16,057 bases of DNA from Saprospiraceae bacterium (GTDB lineage: Bacteria > Bacteroidota > Bacteroidia > Chitinophagales > Saprospiraceae): NCBI GenBank assembly GCA_016787375.1, contig JAEUUM010000484.1, positions 1-16,057 of the forward strand. Direction: 5' to 3'. Shown in pieces: positions 1 to 8,099 of the stretch (the first letter of the stretch is position 1; every line of letters starts with the position of its first letter). Below the pieces are notes generated by a model that had not been told where the DNA came from, did not search any database, and saw only the letters and a program-made list of their open reading frames with translations. The position numbers and the translations under genes are program-made.

Positions 1-52
1 CATTAATAGGTATCTGATGTGGTGATAAAACTTTACTGCCAATTCAAAAAAA

Positions 53-2782
53 TCAGGATTCCGACAATATTTTATACTTGCCCTTGCTCTTCCTGATATT
101 TACTGATACCACTTTGTACTCCGGGCACATGGCTTCTGAATCGCGCTCATTGGATGTCAACACATTGATCAGCATTTCAGGAAAGTGAAATGTTGTGCTC
201 AATATACCTTGTTTAACTTCATCAGTGACTCTGGCTTTAACATCAACCTTGCCTCTGTCAGATTCTACACAAACCATATCACCATCTTCGATGAAATGTT
301 TAGATGCATCTGCGGGGTTGATCATCAACACATCCTCTTTTAATATCTTTGAATTATTGGTTCTTCTGGTCATTGTACCAGCGTTATAATGTTCCAGTTC
401 GCGATTGGTAGTTAGGATATAGGGGAATTCTTTCCCATGTTCTTTGATCTCATTACTTTCTTTCCAGTCGAAGAAATGAAATTTACCTAGACCTCTTTTG
501 AAGGTATCTATATGTAAAATCTCAGTATCGCTTCCATCTTCCATTACAGGCCATTGTTTGCCATTGTCTCCAAGTTCCTCCCATTTTACTCCTTTAAAGA
601 ATGGTACGATTTGGGAAATTTCTTTCAAAACAGTATCCGGATTGTAAGGAGGCTGTGGATATCCCATTCTGTTCATGATATCAACCATGATCTGACCATC
701 TGGTTTTGTGCCTTCAATAGGCTCCACGACTGCATTTACCCTTTGTATTCTTCTTTCACCATTTGTAAAGGTTCCGCTCTTTTCAAGGAAAGAAGCTGCG
801 GGTAATATTACAGTGGCATATTTTGCGGTTTCGGTCATGAAAATTTCCTGCAATACCAAAAGATCAAGTTGTTCCATTGCGGTGATCACCTTATTGGTAT
901 TTGGGTCGGTTTGTACGAGATCTTCTCCCATCAGCCAAAGCGCCTTAAATTTTCCGGCGAGGGCTGCATCATACATTTGCGGAATTTTATACCCAATGTA
1001 ATCCGGTAATTTCGCACCATAAAACGCCTCATATTTTTGATGATTTTCAGGAATGGTAACATCAAAATAACCTGCACCCTGATGTGGCTGACAACCCATA
1101 TCTGCTGCACCCTGTACATTATTCTGGCCTCTTAACGGATTAACTCCAACGCCTCTACGACCGATATTGCCTGTAATCATTGCCAGATCAGAGATCAACA
1201 TAACCGTGAATGTTCCTTGTGAATGCTCTGTAACTCCCAAACCATGGAATGACATAGCATTGTTCGCGGTTGCGTAGGCTATGGCGGCATTTCGTACAAG
1301 TTTTCTGTCAACACCACATGTTTTTTCTAGTTCATCAATATTTAAATTCAGGATCTGGTTTCTGAAATCATGATAACCTTCTGTTCTTTGCTCTACGAAA
1401 TTCTTATCTTCAAGACCTTCTGAAATGATATAGTACAACATCATATTCAATAAAGCAACGTTGGTACCTGGCTTTAATTGTAAATGGTAATTGGCATATC
1501 GGGCCAACTTTGTCCGTCGAGGATCTATGACAATCAGGGTCTTGCCTTTCATGGCTTGTTGTTTGATCTTTGCGCCTGTAACGGGGTGTGCATCAGTTGG
1601 ATTTGCTCCAATAACCATCATACAATCGGTATATTTTAAGTCAATGATGGAGTTTGTAGCTGCGCCGGTTCCAAACGCACGTTGCATTCCCAAAGCAGTG
1701 GGACTATGGCAAACCCTTGCACAACTGTCAATATTGTTGGTGCCAATAACCGCTCTAATGAACTTTTGCATTAGGTAGTTTTCTTCATTTGTACATCTGG
1801 CAGAAGAGATTCCTCCTATATAATCCGGCCCATATTTGGTCTTTATTTCAGTAAGTTTTTCGGCGATAAAATCATAGGCTTCATCCCAGCTGGCTTCTTC
1901 AAGTATTCCATTTCTCCGAATCAACGGAGTCCGAATCCGGTCAGGATGGTTATAGAAAGAAAATGCAAATCTGCCCTTGAGGCAGGTATGCCCCTGATTT
2001 GCAGCAGCAGAGTAAGGAGCCTGAATGGATTTTATTTTGTTGTCAACTTTAGCTACTTCAAGATTGCATCCTACACCGCAATATGTGCAGACAGTTCTTA
2101 CCTTTTCAGTATTGGCGACAGATTTTGATTCAAAAATATCTGAAATCGCTGAGGTCGGGCAAGCCTGAGCACAAGCACCACAGCTCACACAATCTGATTC
2201 TTCGAACGTCTGACCAAATCCTTTTACAATATGCGAATCAAATCCTCTTCCTGCCATACTCAATACAAATTCGCCTTGCACCTCATCACAGGCTCTGACA
2301 CATCTGCCACAATTTATGCATTTTGAAAAATCCGATGTCATATAAGCATGGCTCAAATCTTTTTCACGGTCAAGGTGGTTTTTACCTTCCGGATAACGTA
2401 CCTTTCTTATGCCAACCTGCGCTGCCGCAGTTTGTAGTTCACAATTATTGTTGACTTCGCAAGTCAGGCAATCAAGTGGATGGTCGGTAAGTACCAGTTC
2501 GATGATATTTTTTCTGAGTTTCTGAATTCTTTCGTTTTCGGTATAGATGTAAGAATTGGCTATGACAGGTGTGTGGCATGATGCCTGGGTCTTCATGGGG
2601 CCATGCTGGGTAAGCGCCACATCTACACTGCATACCCTACAAGCTCCAAACGGATCGAGATTTGGCGAATCACATAAAGTGGGAACATGGTCTTTGCCAA
2701 TGTGTCTTCTGATGAAAGATAAAAGCGTTTCACCCGGTTCAAAACCATACGCAACATCATTGATATAAGCGGTCGGATTCAT
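53..2782 (-). CDS. fdhF: Formate dehydrogenase catalytic (alpha) subunit, molybdenum/tungsten, NuoG-like N-terminus
   Basis: Oxidises formate to CO2 at a molybdopterin centre and passes electrons through an FeS chain to the diaphorase encoded just upstream; no signal peptide, so cytoplasmic. Visible in order: a 2Fe-2S domain (C37, C48, C51, C69), a His-Cys3 cluster (H101, C105, C108, C114), two 4Fe-4S sets (C155/158/161/165 and C198/201/204/208), the catalytic-domain 4Fe-4S (C232, C235, C239, C267), then the molybdopterin and dinucleotide-binding domains to the C-terminus. The Mo ligand sits in ARVCHSP: C358 is encoded by TGC, so this is a Cys rather than a selenocysteine enzyme, followed by the family's H359. 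Length (909 residues) fits NAD-linked FdhA/FdsA-type subunits. It starts at ATG 54 bases after the NuoEF-like gene, probably in one operon. Family is certain; the physiological direction (formate oxidation or CO2 reduction) is not visible. Pipelines may call it fdhF, fdhA or fdsA. Confidence 0.93.
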   Translation of the reverse strand: MNPTAYINDVAYGFEPGETLLSFIRRHIGKDHVPTLCDSPNLDPFGACRVCSVDVALTQHGPMKTQASCHTPVIANSYIYTENERIQKLRKNIIELVLTDHPLDCLTCEVNNNCELQTAAAQVGIRKVRYPEGKNHLDREKDLSHAYMTSDFSKCINCGRCVRACDEVQGEFVLSMAGRGFDSHIVKGFGQTFEESDCVSCGACAQACPTSAISDIFESKSVANTEKVRTVCTYCGVGCNLEVAKVDNKIKSIQAPYSAAANQGHTCLKGRFAFSFYNHPDRIRTPLIRRNGILEEASWDEAYDFIAEKLTEIKTKYGPDYIGGISSARCTNEENYLMQKFIRAVIGTNNIDSCARVCHSPTALGMQRAFGTGAATNSIIDLKYTDCMMVIGANPTDAHPVTGAKIKQQAMKGKTLIVIDPRRTKLARYANYHLQLKPGTNVALLNMMLYYIISEGLEDKNFVEQRTEGYHDFRNQILNLNIDELEKTCGVDRKLVRNAAIAYATANNAMSFHGLGVTEHSQGTFTVMLISDLAMITGNIGRRGVGVNPLRGQNNVQGAADMGCQPHQGAGYFDVTIPENHQKYEAFYGAKLPDYIGYKIPQMYDAALAGKFKALWLMGEDLVQTDPNTNKVITAMEQLDLLVLQEIFMTETAKYATVILPAASFLEKSGTFTNGERRIQRVNAVVEPIEGTKPDGQIMVDIMNRMGYPQPPYNPDTVLKEISQIVPFFKGVKWEELGDNGKQWPVMEDGSDTEILHIDTFKRGLGKFHFFDWKESNEIKEHGKEFPYILTTNRELEHYNAGTMTRRTNNSKILKEDVLMINPADASKHFIEDGDMVCVESDRGKVDVKARVTDEVKQGILSTTFHFPEMLINVLTSNERDSEAMCPEYKVVSVNIRKSKGKYKILSES

Positions 2783-2836
2783 TTTCTTGTATTTTAAGTT
2801 TTGACTGGTTTTTATTTTTGTCGAAATATTTTTTTA

Positions 2837-4486
2837 TTAATAAAAATATTCTCTTAGTTCATCTTCAAAATAATGCAGGGCATTTTTTACCGGCAATGGC
2901 AATCCGCCACCGAGTGCGCACAAAGAACCTCTTTCAAGGGTATCCAACAAGTCATCCAGCAAATTGCGATCCATTTTGAGGTCTGTTGTCCGGGCCTTGT
3001 TTAGTAATTCATATCCTCTGGTGGAGCCCAATCGGCAAGGGAAACATTTCCCACAACTCTCATGGGCTGTAAACTGAAAAAGATGCTCAAGGTATTGAAT
3101 AATCGGAAAATCAACTGGAATACAAACCACCGATGCATGCCCCAAAAGGAATCCATTTTGTGAAAATGATTCGAAATCTACTGTAAGGTCGTTGATCTTT
3201 TGCACAGGTACCAACCCGCCCAACGGACCACCAATGTGCATGGCTTTGATTGGTTTTGTGAATCCTCCACCCAGATTATGGATTACTTCCTTAAGCGGAG
3301 TACCCATGTCAACTTCGTAGATACCCGGATTTTTGAAATGGCTATCAAGTGAAACGAGTTTGGTTCCGGTTGATTTTCCTTTGCCAATTTTTGCAAAAGC
3401 GTTGCCGCCGTTTTGAACAATGAATGGGATATTGGCAAGGGTTTCTACATTGTTTACAACTGTTGGTTTGTTGAATAAGCCTTGCTGGGTTGGGAAAGGT
3501 GGTCTCGTTCTTACTTCAGGACGCTGTCCCTCTATGGATGATAAAAGAGCCGTTTCTTCTCCACATATATATGCTCCCTGTGCTTTAACAACTTTGAATT
3601 GGAAGTTAAATCCTGATTCAAGAATATTTTCACCCAGAAGTCCCAGATTATTTAGATTTTTAATAGCTTCGTCTATGATGGTAATAGATTCCGGATATTC
3701 TGCCCTTATGTACACAATTCCTGAATCAGCACCTGTGATGTAACCGGCTACCATCATACCCAACAACAAGGCATAAGGTTTTTGCTCCATGATATATCGG
3801 TCAGAGTATGCCCCCGGGTCACCTTCATCAGCATTGCAAACGATGAATTTTTTATCACCCGTCGTATTTTTACACGATTCAAGTTTGAAAGAAATGGGAA
3901 ATCCTGCTCCGCCACGTCCTCTCAATCCTGAAATTTTCAATTCTTCTATAAGTGATTCGGGAGTAGCAAAAACTGCTTTGGCAAGGGTTTCTTTGATGAT
4001 TTTCGGATCTTCAAAAGGAAGATTCAGGACAGGTGTACCGAAGTTACCAGTTTGATATTGATCCAGATTTTTACCGGGTTCAATCTTTTTGTCTTTCAAA
4101 CTTTCAATTGCATCCCCAGAATAATTCAGACCCTCATAATGAAATGCGTGATTTTCATGGCACCTTCCGAGACAACACATTTCACCGATCTCGCTTTTAT
4201 CAAATTGGGTGGAAAGTTTTTCCTTTAGTGTTTTTTGTGTTCCGGCACAAAGGCAGGCAGTTCCATTGCAGACATAAACTTTTTTACCTTTGTTTTCAGG
4301 TCTGGTAAAATCATAGAATGAAACAGTGCCATAAATATTGGCATTACCCATTAGGTATTCTTCAGCCAGTTGTTTCATGGATTCCTGGTCAGGGGTTCCG
4401 GTTTTGGAGGCTATTTCACCGATTTTATTGAAAAGGATTTTATCGAGATCTTTTCTTCCTGAAAGTTCGCTTAAATTTTTTGACAT
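2837..4486 (-). CDS. NuoE-NuoF fusion: NADH-binding diaphorase subunit of formate dehydrogenase
   Basis: Transfers electrons between the formate dehydrogenase catalytic subunit and NAD+ via FMN. Residues about 1-150 are a NuoE-like thioredoxin-fold domain with 2Fe-2S ligands C73, C78, C105 and C109. Residues about 155-545 are NuoF: the glycine-rich FMN/NAD segment GLRGRGGAGFP at 187-197, CNADEGDPGAY at 217-227, GAYICGEETALL at 304-315, an SLBB-like part, and a 4Fe-4S site with C478, C481, C484 and C523. In complex I these are separate proteins; the fused form is common in bacterial NAD-dependent formate dehydrogenases and related dehydrogenases. No other complex I genes surround it, and the next gene is the formate dehydrogenase alpha subunit, which decides the role. 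ATG start at 4484-4486, with an A-rich leader and no clear Shine-Dalgarno sequence. Likely first gene of the operon. Confidence 0.92.
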   Translation of the reverse strand: MSKNLSELSGRKDLDKILFNKIGEIASKTGTPDQESMKQLAEEYLMGNANIYGTVSFYDFTRPENKGKKVYVCNGTACLCAGTQKTLKEKLSTQFDKSEIGEMCCLGRCHENHAFHYEGLNYSGDAIESLKDKKIEPGKNLDQYQTGNFGTPVLNLPFEDPKIIKETLAKAVFATPESLIEELKISGLRGRGGAGFPISFKLESCKNTTGDKKFIVCNADEGDPGAYSDRYIMEQKPYALLLGMMVAGYITGADSGIVYIRAEYPESITIIDEAIKNLNNLGLLGENILESGFNFQFKVVKAQGAYICGEETALLSSIEGQRPEVRTRPPFPTQQGLFNKPTVVNNVETLANIPFIVQNGGNAFAKIGKGKSTGTKLVSLDSHFKNPGIYEVDMGTPLKEVIHNLGGGFTKPIKAMHIGGPLGGLVPVQKINDLTVDFESFSQNGFLLGHASVVCIPVDFPIIQYLEHLFQFTAHESCGKCFPCRLGSTRGYELLNKARTTDLKMDRNLLDDLLDTLERGSLCALGGGLPLPVKNALHYFEDELREYFY

Positions 4487-4549
4487 TTTGCTTGGTTTCT
4501 AAACGCTTATAATCAACACTATTTTTCATTAAAAAGCTAATTTTAAGTC

Positions 4550-4586
4550 TTTTAAAAAGATCAAATTCAGCCGATCACTTTTAAAA
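4550..4586. repeat. Imperfect A/T-rich inverted repeat between paaH and the formate dehydrogenase operon
   Basis: Arms TTTTAAAAAGATC (4550-4562) and GATCACTTTTAAAA (4573-4586) can pair with one bulged or mismatched position around a 10-base spacer. It lies in the 185-base gap between the paaH stop and the NuoEF start, both on the minus strand. It could be a weak terminator for the paa transcript or an operator for the formate dehydrogenase genes. The stem is almost all A/T apart from the GATC cores, which argues against a strong intrinsic terminator. Nothing else clear is seen in this gap; no good TAnnTTTG promoter element was found there. Confidence 0.3.
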
Positions 4587-4671
4587 AATAAAAATAATGT
4601 CAATTTAGATCAACTCCAAAGAAATGGGAAAATTTATTGAGGTCAATTATGTATTCTGGATTTACCAGGCA

Positions 4672-5808
4672 TCAAACCGCACCCCTCAAACCCGGGCTGC
4701 ACCTGTATCTTGGCTCCTGATAATAGGCATGCAATTCTTCCATTTTGGCGATACAGTTATCAATGCCCCATTCTTCAGCCCAAGCCAATAAGCCTTTCGG
4801 GTAATTCACTCCGGTAGTCATTGCCGTTTCAATATCATCACGGGTAGCAATACCGAAATGCAGAGCGTCAGCGGCTTCGTTGAATAGCATAACCAGAATT
4901 CTGTTTGCGATATTCTCTAGAAGGGATTCATCTTCGTCTGCCTTTGGGTGCTCTGCCCCTTCAGCATAATTATAAAATCCTCTTCCTGATTTTTTTCCCA
5001 GAAATCCTGCTTCTACCAGTCTTTTTTGGGTAAACGAGGGCCGGTATCTCGGCTCATAATAACAGGCGGTCCAGACACTTTCTGTTACAGCATAATTAAC
5101 ATCATGCCCTATAAAATCCATCAGGGTAAAGGGGCCCATTTTAAATCCTGCTATTTTGGTCATAGCAAGGTCGATGGTGGCAATGTCTGCAATACCTTCC
5201 TCAAATATTCTGATAGCCTCACTATAATATGGTCTGGCAATACGGTTAACGATAAAGCCGGGTGTGTCTTTTGCAAGAACAGTGATTTTGTTCCATGACC
5301 TGATCAGATCCATTACCTTATTAACCACAGTCAGATCGGTCTGAATGGCCGGTATCACCTCAACCAGCTTCATAAGATTGGCCGGATTGAAAAAGTGAAT
5401 GCCAATTACCCTGCCCGGGTTCTTGGTTGTACCTGCAATACTGGTTATAGACAATGAAGAAGTATTGCTTGCAAGAATACAATCAGCTGAAACAATGCTT
5501 TCCAGTTGATTGAACAGATTTTTTTTGATCTCCAGGTTCTCGACAATAGCTTCGATTACAAGACTTGCCTGACCACATGCCTCAATTTTATCGGTACAAT
5601 GCAGTTTTTCAAGAAACATAACCGATTGCTCGATGTCCATTTTACCTTTTTCTCTCAATGAAACAAAATTATTGCTTATTCTTGAATGAGCTTTATCAAG
5701 AACATCTTTATTTGCATCCACCAGTATCACCTCGCATCCTGACATTAGTGCTACCTGGGCAATTCCGGCACCCATTGTTCCTGCTCCTATTACTGCTATT
5801 TGCGTCAT
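4672..5808 (-). CDS. paaH: 3-hydroxyacyl-CoA dehydrogenase, phenylacetate pathway
   Basis: NAD-dependent oxidation of 3-hydroxyadipyl-CoA to 3-oxoadipyl-CoA, a late step of aerobic phenylacetate breakdown. The N-terminal Rossmann motif GAGTMGAGIAQ is at 8-18, with acidic D31 after the second strand for NAD. The catalytic dyad is H138 (GIHFFNPANLMKLVEVI) and E150, with N115/S117 and N188 in the usual places. After the first C-terminal dimerisation domain (about 184-282) a second 3HCDH C-domain follows (about 296-375). At 378 residues it is shorter than E. coli PaaH (475) but has the same two-domain tail. ATG start, 5 bases after paaG, so translationally close. A general fatty-acid beta-oxidation HADH is the alternative; adjacency to paaG and the paa genes favours PaaH. 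Confidence 0.88.
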   Translation of the reverse strand: MTQIAVIGAGTMGAGIAQVALMSGCEVILVDANKDVLDKAHSRISNNFVSLREKGKMDIEQSVMFLEKLHCTDKIEACGQASLVIEAIVENLEIKKNLFNQLESIVSADCILASNTSSLSITSIAGTTKNPGRVIGIHFFNPANLMKLVEVIPAIQTDLTVVNKVMDLIRSWNKITVLAKDTPGFIVNRIARPYYSEAIRIFEEGIADIATIDLAMTKIAGFKMGPFTLMDFIGHDVNYAVTESVWTACYYEPRYRPSFTQKRLVEAGFLGKKSGRGFYNYAEGAEHPKADEDESLLENIANRILVMLFNEAADALHFGIATRDDIETAMTTGVNYPKGLLAWAEEWGIDNCIAKMEELHAYYQEPRYRCSPGLRGAV

Positions 5809-5813
5809 AATCT

Positions 5814-6590
5814 TTATTTTCCTTTAAATTCAGGTTTTCTCTTTTCAATAAATGCATTTACGCCCTCTTGATAATCTTGAGTACTTCCTGCCTGAAATTG
5901 CAGATCGTCTTCAATCTGGAGCTGAGATTCAAGATCGTTGAAAAACGAACGGTTTAACGCTTTTTTGGTCAGCCCAAGACCTCTGGTAGGCATATTTGCC
6001 ATCTGTAGGGCCAATTTTTCAACTTCTTGATTGAAATTTTCATCATCAAACACTTTGTAGATCATACCTAATCGTTCAGCTTCTGTGGCAGATATTTTTT
6101 CGCCTGTCATCATCAAGGCCGATGCTTTTTGAAATCCGATTAGTCTGGGCAGGAAGAATGTTCCACCACTATCCGGAATGAGACCGATTTTGCTGAAAGC
6201 CTGAATAAAAGAAGCACTTTTAGAAGCCAGCACAATGTCGCAACACAAGGCAATATTGGCACCGGCACCGGCAGCTACGCCATTAACAGCAGCTATAACA
6301 GGTTTCTCAATGCTTCTTATTCTTGAAATGATTGGATTGTAATGTTCTCCTAAAATAGTGTTGAAGGAAGGTGGGTTTTCACCGGTCACTTCACCAAGAT
6401 CTTGCCCGGCAGAAAATGCCTTTCCAGTGCCTGTAATGACTATGCATCTAATATCAGGATTTTCTTCAGCTAAATCGAGGGCAGATTGCAGGTCAAGGGC
6501 CATTGATCTGTTGAAACTGTTGAAGACTTCGGGACGATTGAGAAAGATGGTATAAACTCCGTTATTTATCTGGTGGGTCAGGTTAGCCAT
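5814..6590 (-). CDS. paaG: 1,2-epoxyphenylacetyl-CoA isomerase (crotonase family)
   Basis: Isomerises 1,2-epoxyphenylacetyl-CoA to oxepin-CoA, the step after the epoxidase; PaaG can also shift double bonds later in the pathway. It is a crotonase-fold protein of 258 residues (E. coli PaaG 262). Hallmarks are FNSFN near residue 23, SAGQDL at 60-65 (oxyanion-hole strand), NGVAAGAGANIAL at 103-115, and GLIPDSGGT at 136-144. D140 matches the catalytic Asp of PaaG, whereas ordinary enoyl-CoA hydratases rely on Glu residues. The C-terminus KRKPEFKGK resembles E. coli PaaG (KRSPQFTGK). This favours PaaG over PaaF or a generic EchA. The ATG at 6588-6590 lies 241 bases after paaD, across the repeat region; paaH follows 5 bases later. 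It is unclear whether it is transcribed only from the paaA promoter or also from a promoter in the gap. Confidence 0.88.
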   Translation of the reverse strand: MANLTHQINNGVYTIFLNRPEVFNSFNRSMALDLQSALDLAEENPDIRCIVITGTGKAFSAGQDLGEVTGENPPSFNTILGEHYNPIISRIRSIEKPVIAAVNGVAAGAGANIALCCDIVLASKSASFIQAFSKIGLIPDSGGTFFLPRLIGFQKASALMMTGEKISATEAERLGMIYKVFDDENFNQEVEKLALQMANMPTRGLGLTKKALNRSFFNDLESQLQIEDDLQFQAGSTQDYQEGVNAFIEKRKPEFKGK

Positions 6591-6763
6591 TCCATTTTTT
6601 TTGTAAAGTTAATCAAAATGCATTTAATGAAATTTAGGATTAACCAGTTTTTATTGTAGAAACCTTGAACTATGGAATTGCTGAACTGCTGCACACCGTT
6701 AGTAAGGGCGAAACTTGAGAATCTTGAAATCAAGGAACTATTGACTTCACCTTGTACCATCAT
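6578..6763 (-). other. Unassigned 61-codon reading frame spanning the paaD-paaG gap
   Basis: An ATG inside the last repeat units opens 61 codons that cross the whole gap and end in TGA at 6578-6580, overlapping the paaG start by 13 bases. The product begins MMVQGEVNSSL and is rich in N, F, I and K. I recognise no domain, signal peptide or metal motif, though a short hydrophobic patch (WLILNFIKCILI) is present. Overlap with the next start codon is the arrangement expected for translational coupling, but an open frame of this size can arise by chance. Most likely not a conserved protein. Confidence 0.15.
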
Positions 6764-6826
6764 ACCATCATACCATCACACCGTCATACCGCTACACCGT
6801 CATACCGTCATACCAACACACCGGCC
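6755..6826. repeat. Nine-unit degenerate 8-bp tandem repeat (YACCRTCA) downstream of paaD
   Basis: Reading the plus strand in eights from 6755 gives TACCATCA three times, CACCGTCA, TACCGCTA, CACCGTCA, TACCGTCA, TACCAACA and CACCGGCC. The period is exact over 72 bases, with substitutions but no indels, and the last unit is degraded. The array ends five bases before the paaD stop codon, so it is in the transcribed spacer between paaD and paaG. As mRNA the unit reads GGTATGAY. Flanking sequence (about 6660-6750) is also low-complexity, with GCTGAACTGCTG and repeated CTTGA words. Such intergenic simple repeats look like replication-slippage products; no protein-coding or mobile-element features accompany them. 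Confidence 0.85.
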
Positions 6827-6831
6827 CCAAA

Positions 6832-7332
6832 TCAATGACATTTAAAATAATCAAACGGCTCTTTACAATCGAGGCATTTATATAGTGATTTACAGGCTGT
6901 CGACCCAAACTGAGAGATCAGTTCTGTATGGTTTGATCCACATTGAGGACAGCAGACCAGTTTTTCTTCACCCATCAGGACGTGTTTATCTGATGTTTTA
7001 CCAACCGGAGGAGCAATACCATACGCCTTTAGTTTTTCTTTACCTTTTTCACTCATCCAGTCAGTTGTCCAGGCAGGTGACAAGACGGTAGTAACCATTG
7101 AATTCTGAAATCCATTTTCCTGAAGGATTGATTTTATGTTTACTTCGATCATGTTCATGGCAGGGCAACCTGTATAGGTGGGAGTTATAACAACTTCAAT
7201 TTTTCCATCATGAAATATTACATCACGAATGATACCCAAATCTATTGCAGATAAGACGGGAATTTCAGGGTCCGGTACCTGTTCGAGGATTTCCCAAACC
7301 TCCTGTAAAACTTTATTTTTGGTTGTATCCAT
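6832..7332 (-). CDS. paaD: Phenylacetyl-CoA epoxidase maturation protein PaaD (PaaJ in some nomenclatures)
   Basis: A MIP18/DUF59-family protein needed for a working phenylacetyl-CoA epoxidase, thought to help FeS or metal assembly in the complex; it is not a catalytic subunit. Residues about 6-90 are the MIP18-like domain, with DPEIPVLSAIDLG at 21-33 and TPTYTGCPAM at 50-59, including the conserved C56. The C-terminus is a zinc-ribbon-like segment unique to PaaD: C127, C128 and C131, then FGSTACK (C147), C153, C156, and a terminal DYFKCH. Length 166 matches E. coli PaaD (about 165). ATG start 4 bases after the paaC stop, as expected in a tightly packed paaABCD operon. Confidence 0.95.
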   Translation of the reverse strand: MDTTKNKVLQEVWEILEQVPDPEIPVLSAIDLGIIRDVIFHDGKIEVVITPTYTGCPAMNMIEVNIKSILQENGFQNSMVTTVLSPAWTTDWMSEKGKEKLKAYGIAPPVGKTSDKHVLMGEEKLVCCPQCGSNHTELISQFGSTACKSLYKCLDCKEPFDYFKCH

Positions 7333-7336
7333 TTAA

Positions 7337-8095
7337 TTACCAGATTGAACCAGGATATGTTCTTGGCAGGTATTGCATGTCAGCCAGGATATATCCCAAA
7401 TGTTCAGAATGATAGCCTTGTTTACCGCCTTTTTGAGACCAAGTTGTTTCAGGCAATGTAAGAGTTGCTTCTTTAAAATGTTCACTTACAATTTTAAGCC
7501 ACTCTTGTCTGAGCCCAATAAGGTCAACTCCTATTTTTTCTTTAAGCAAAATTTCATCAACCTCGTCCATCAAAAACATTTCACCAGTATAAGTCCAAAG
7601 GATGTCAATGGCATGTTGCATTTTTTCATGGCTGGTATCTGTCCCGTCACCGAGTCTTAATACCCAATCACCACTCCATTTACAGTGATAAGTGACTTCC
7701 TTTATTGCTTTCTCAGCAATTGCAGCAAGTTGTTTGTCTTTGGAATCGGATAGTTTTTGGAGAAACAAGAAGTGAAAAACATCAAAAAAATATTGTCTAA
7801 CAATGGTATATGCAAAATCCTTATTGGGTTGTTCTACAATGAGAAGGTTGTAATAGTCAAGTGGGTCTCTCAAATAAGCATAATCATCTTCTGTTTTATC
7901 TATACCTTCGATTTTAGAAGCGTATTGATAATAGTTTCGAGCTTGTCCAATACAATCAAGGGCAATATTAGTCATCGCAATATCTTGTTCTAAAACTGGG
8001 CCATGACCACACCATTCTCCCAGTCGGTGACCGAGTATAGATACATTATCGGCCAAACGCAATACATATTTTAAAAGTGCTTCTTGCTTTGTCAT
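7337..8095 (-). CDS. paaC: Phenylacetyl-CoA epoxidase structural subunit PaaC
   Basis: The non-catalytic ferritin-like partner of PaaA; the PaaA-PaaC pair forms the core of the phenylacetyl-CoA epoxidase. The protein is all-helical, with RLGEWCGHGPVLEQDIAMTN near its N-terminus and LDCIGQARNYYQYA following, both typical of PaaC. The frame stays open 37 codons further upstream to 8206, but that extension lies inside paaB and has no family resemblance. The ATG at 8093-8095 (MTKQEALLKYVLRLADN) gives 252 residues, close to E. coli PaaC (248), and sits 4 bases after the paaB stop. I therefore annotate the shorter form. Confidence 0.94.
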   Translation of the reverse strand: MTKQEALLKYVLRLADNVSILGHRLGEWCGHGPVLEQDIAMTNIALDCIGQARNYYQYASKIEGIDKTEDDYAYLRDPLDYYNLLIVEQPNKDFAYTIVRQYFFDVFHFLFLQKLSDSKDKQLAAIAEKAIKEVTYHCKWSGDWVLRLGDGTDTSHEKMQHAIDILWTYTGEMFLMDEVDEILLKEKIGVDLIGLRQEWLKIVSEHFKEATLTLPETTWSQKGGKQGYHSEHLGYILADMQYLPRTYPGSIW

Positions 8096-8099
8096 TTGA

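Noticed and set aside
1..52. A CAT at 1-3 is an ATG on the minus strand, which could be the start of a further gene after the formate dehydrogenase subunit (for example fdhD).
   Set aside because: Only the start codon would be in the window and no ribosome site is visible, so nothing supports it.
1709..1711. Possible selenocysteine at the formate dehydrogenase active site.
   Set aside because: The codon is TGC (Cys358); no in-frame TGA is present.
3420..4308. Several open frames on the plus strand opposite the NuoE-NuoF gene, and similar ones opposite the other genes.
   Set aside because: They lie antisense to genes with clear catalytic motifs, have no recognisable domains, and follow the codon structure of the real gene.
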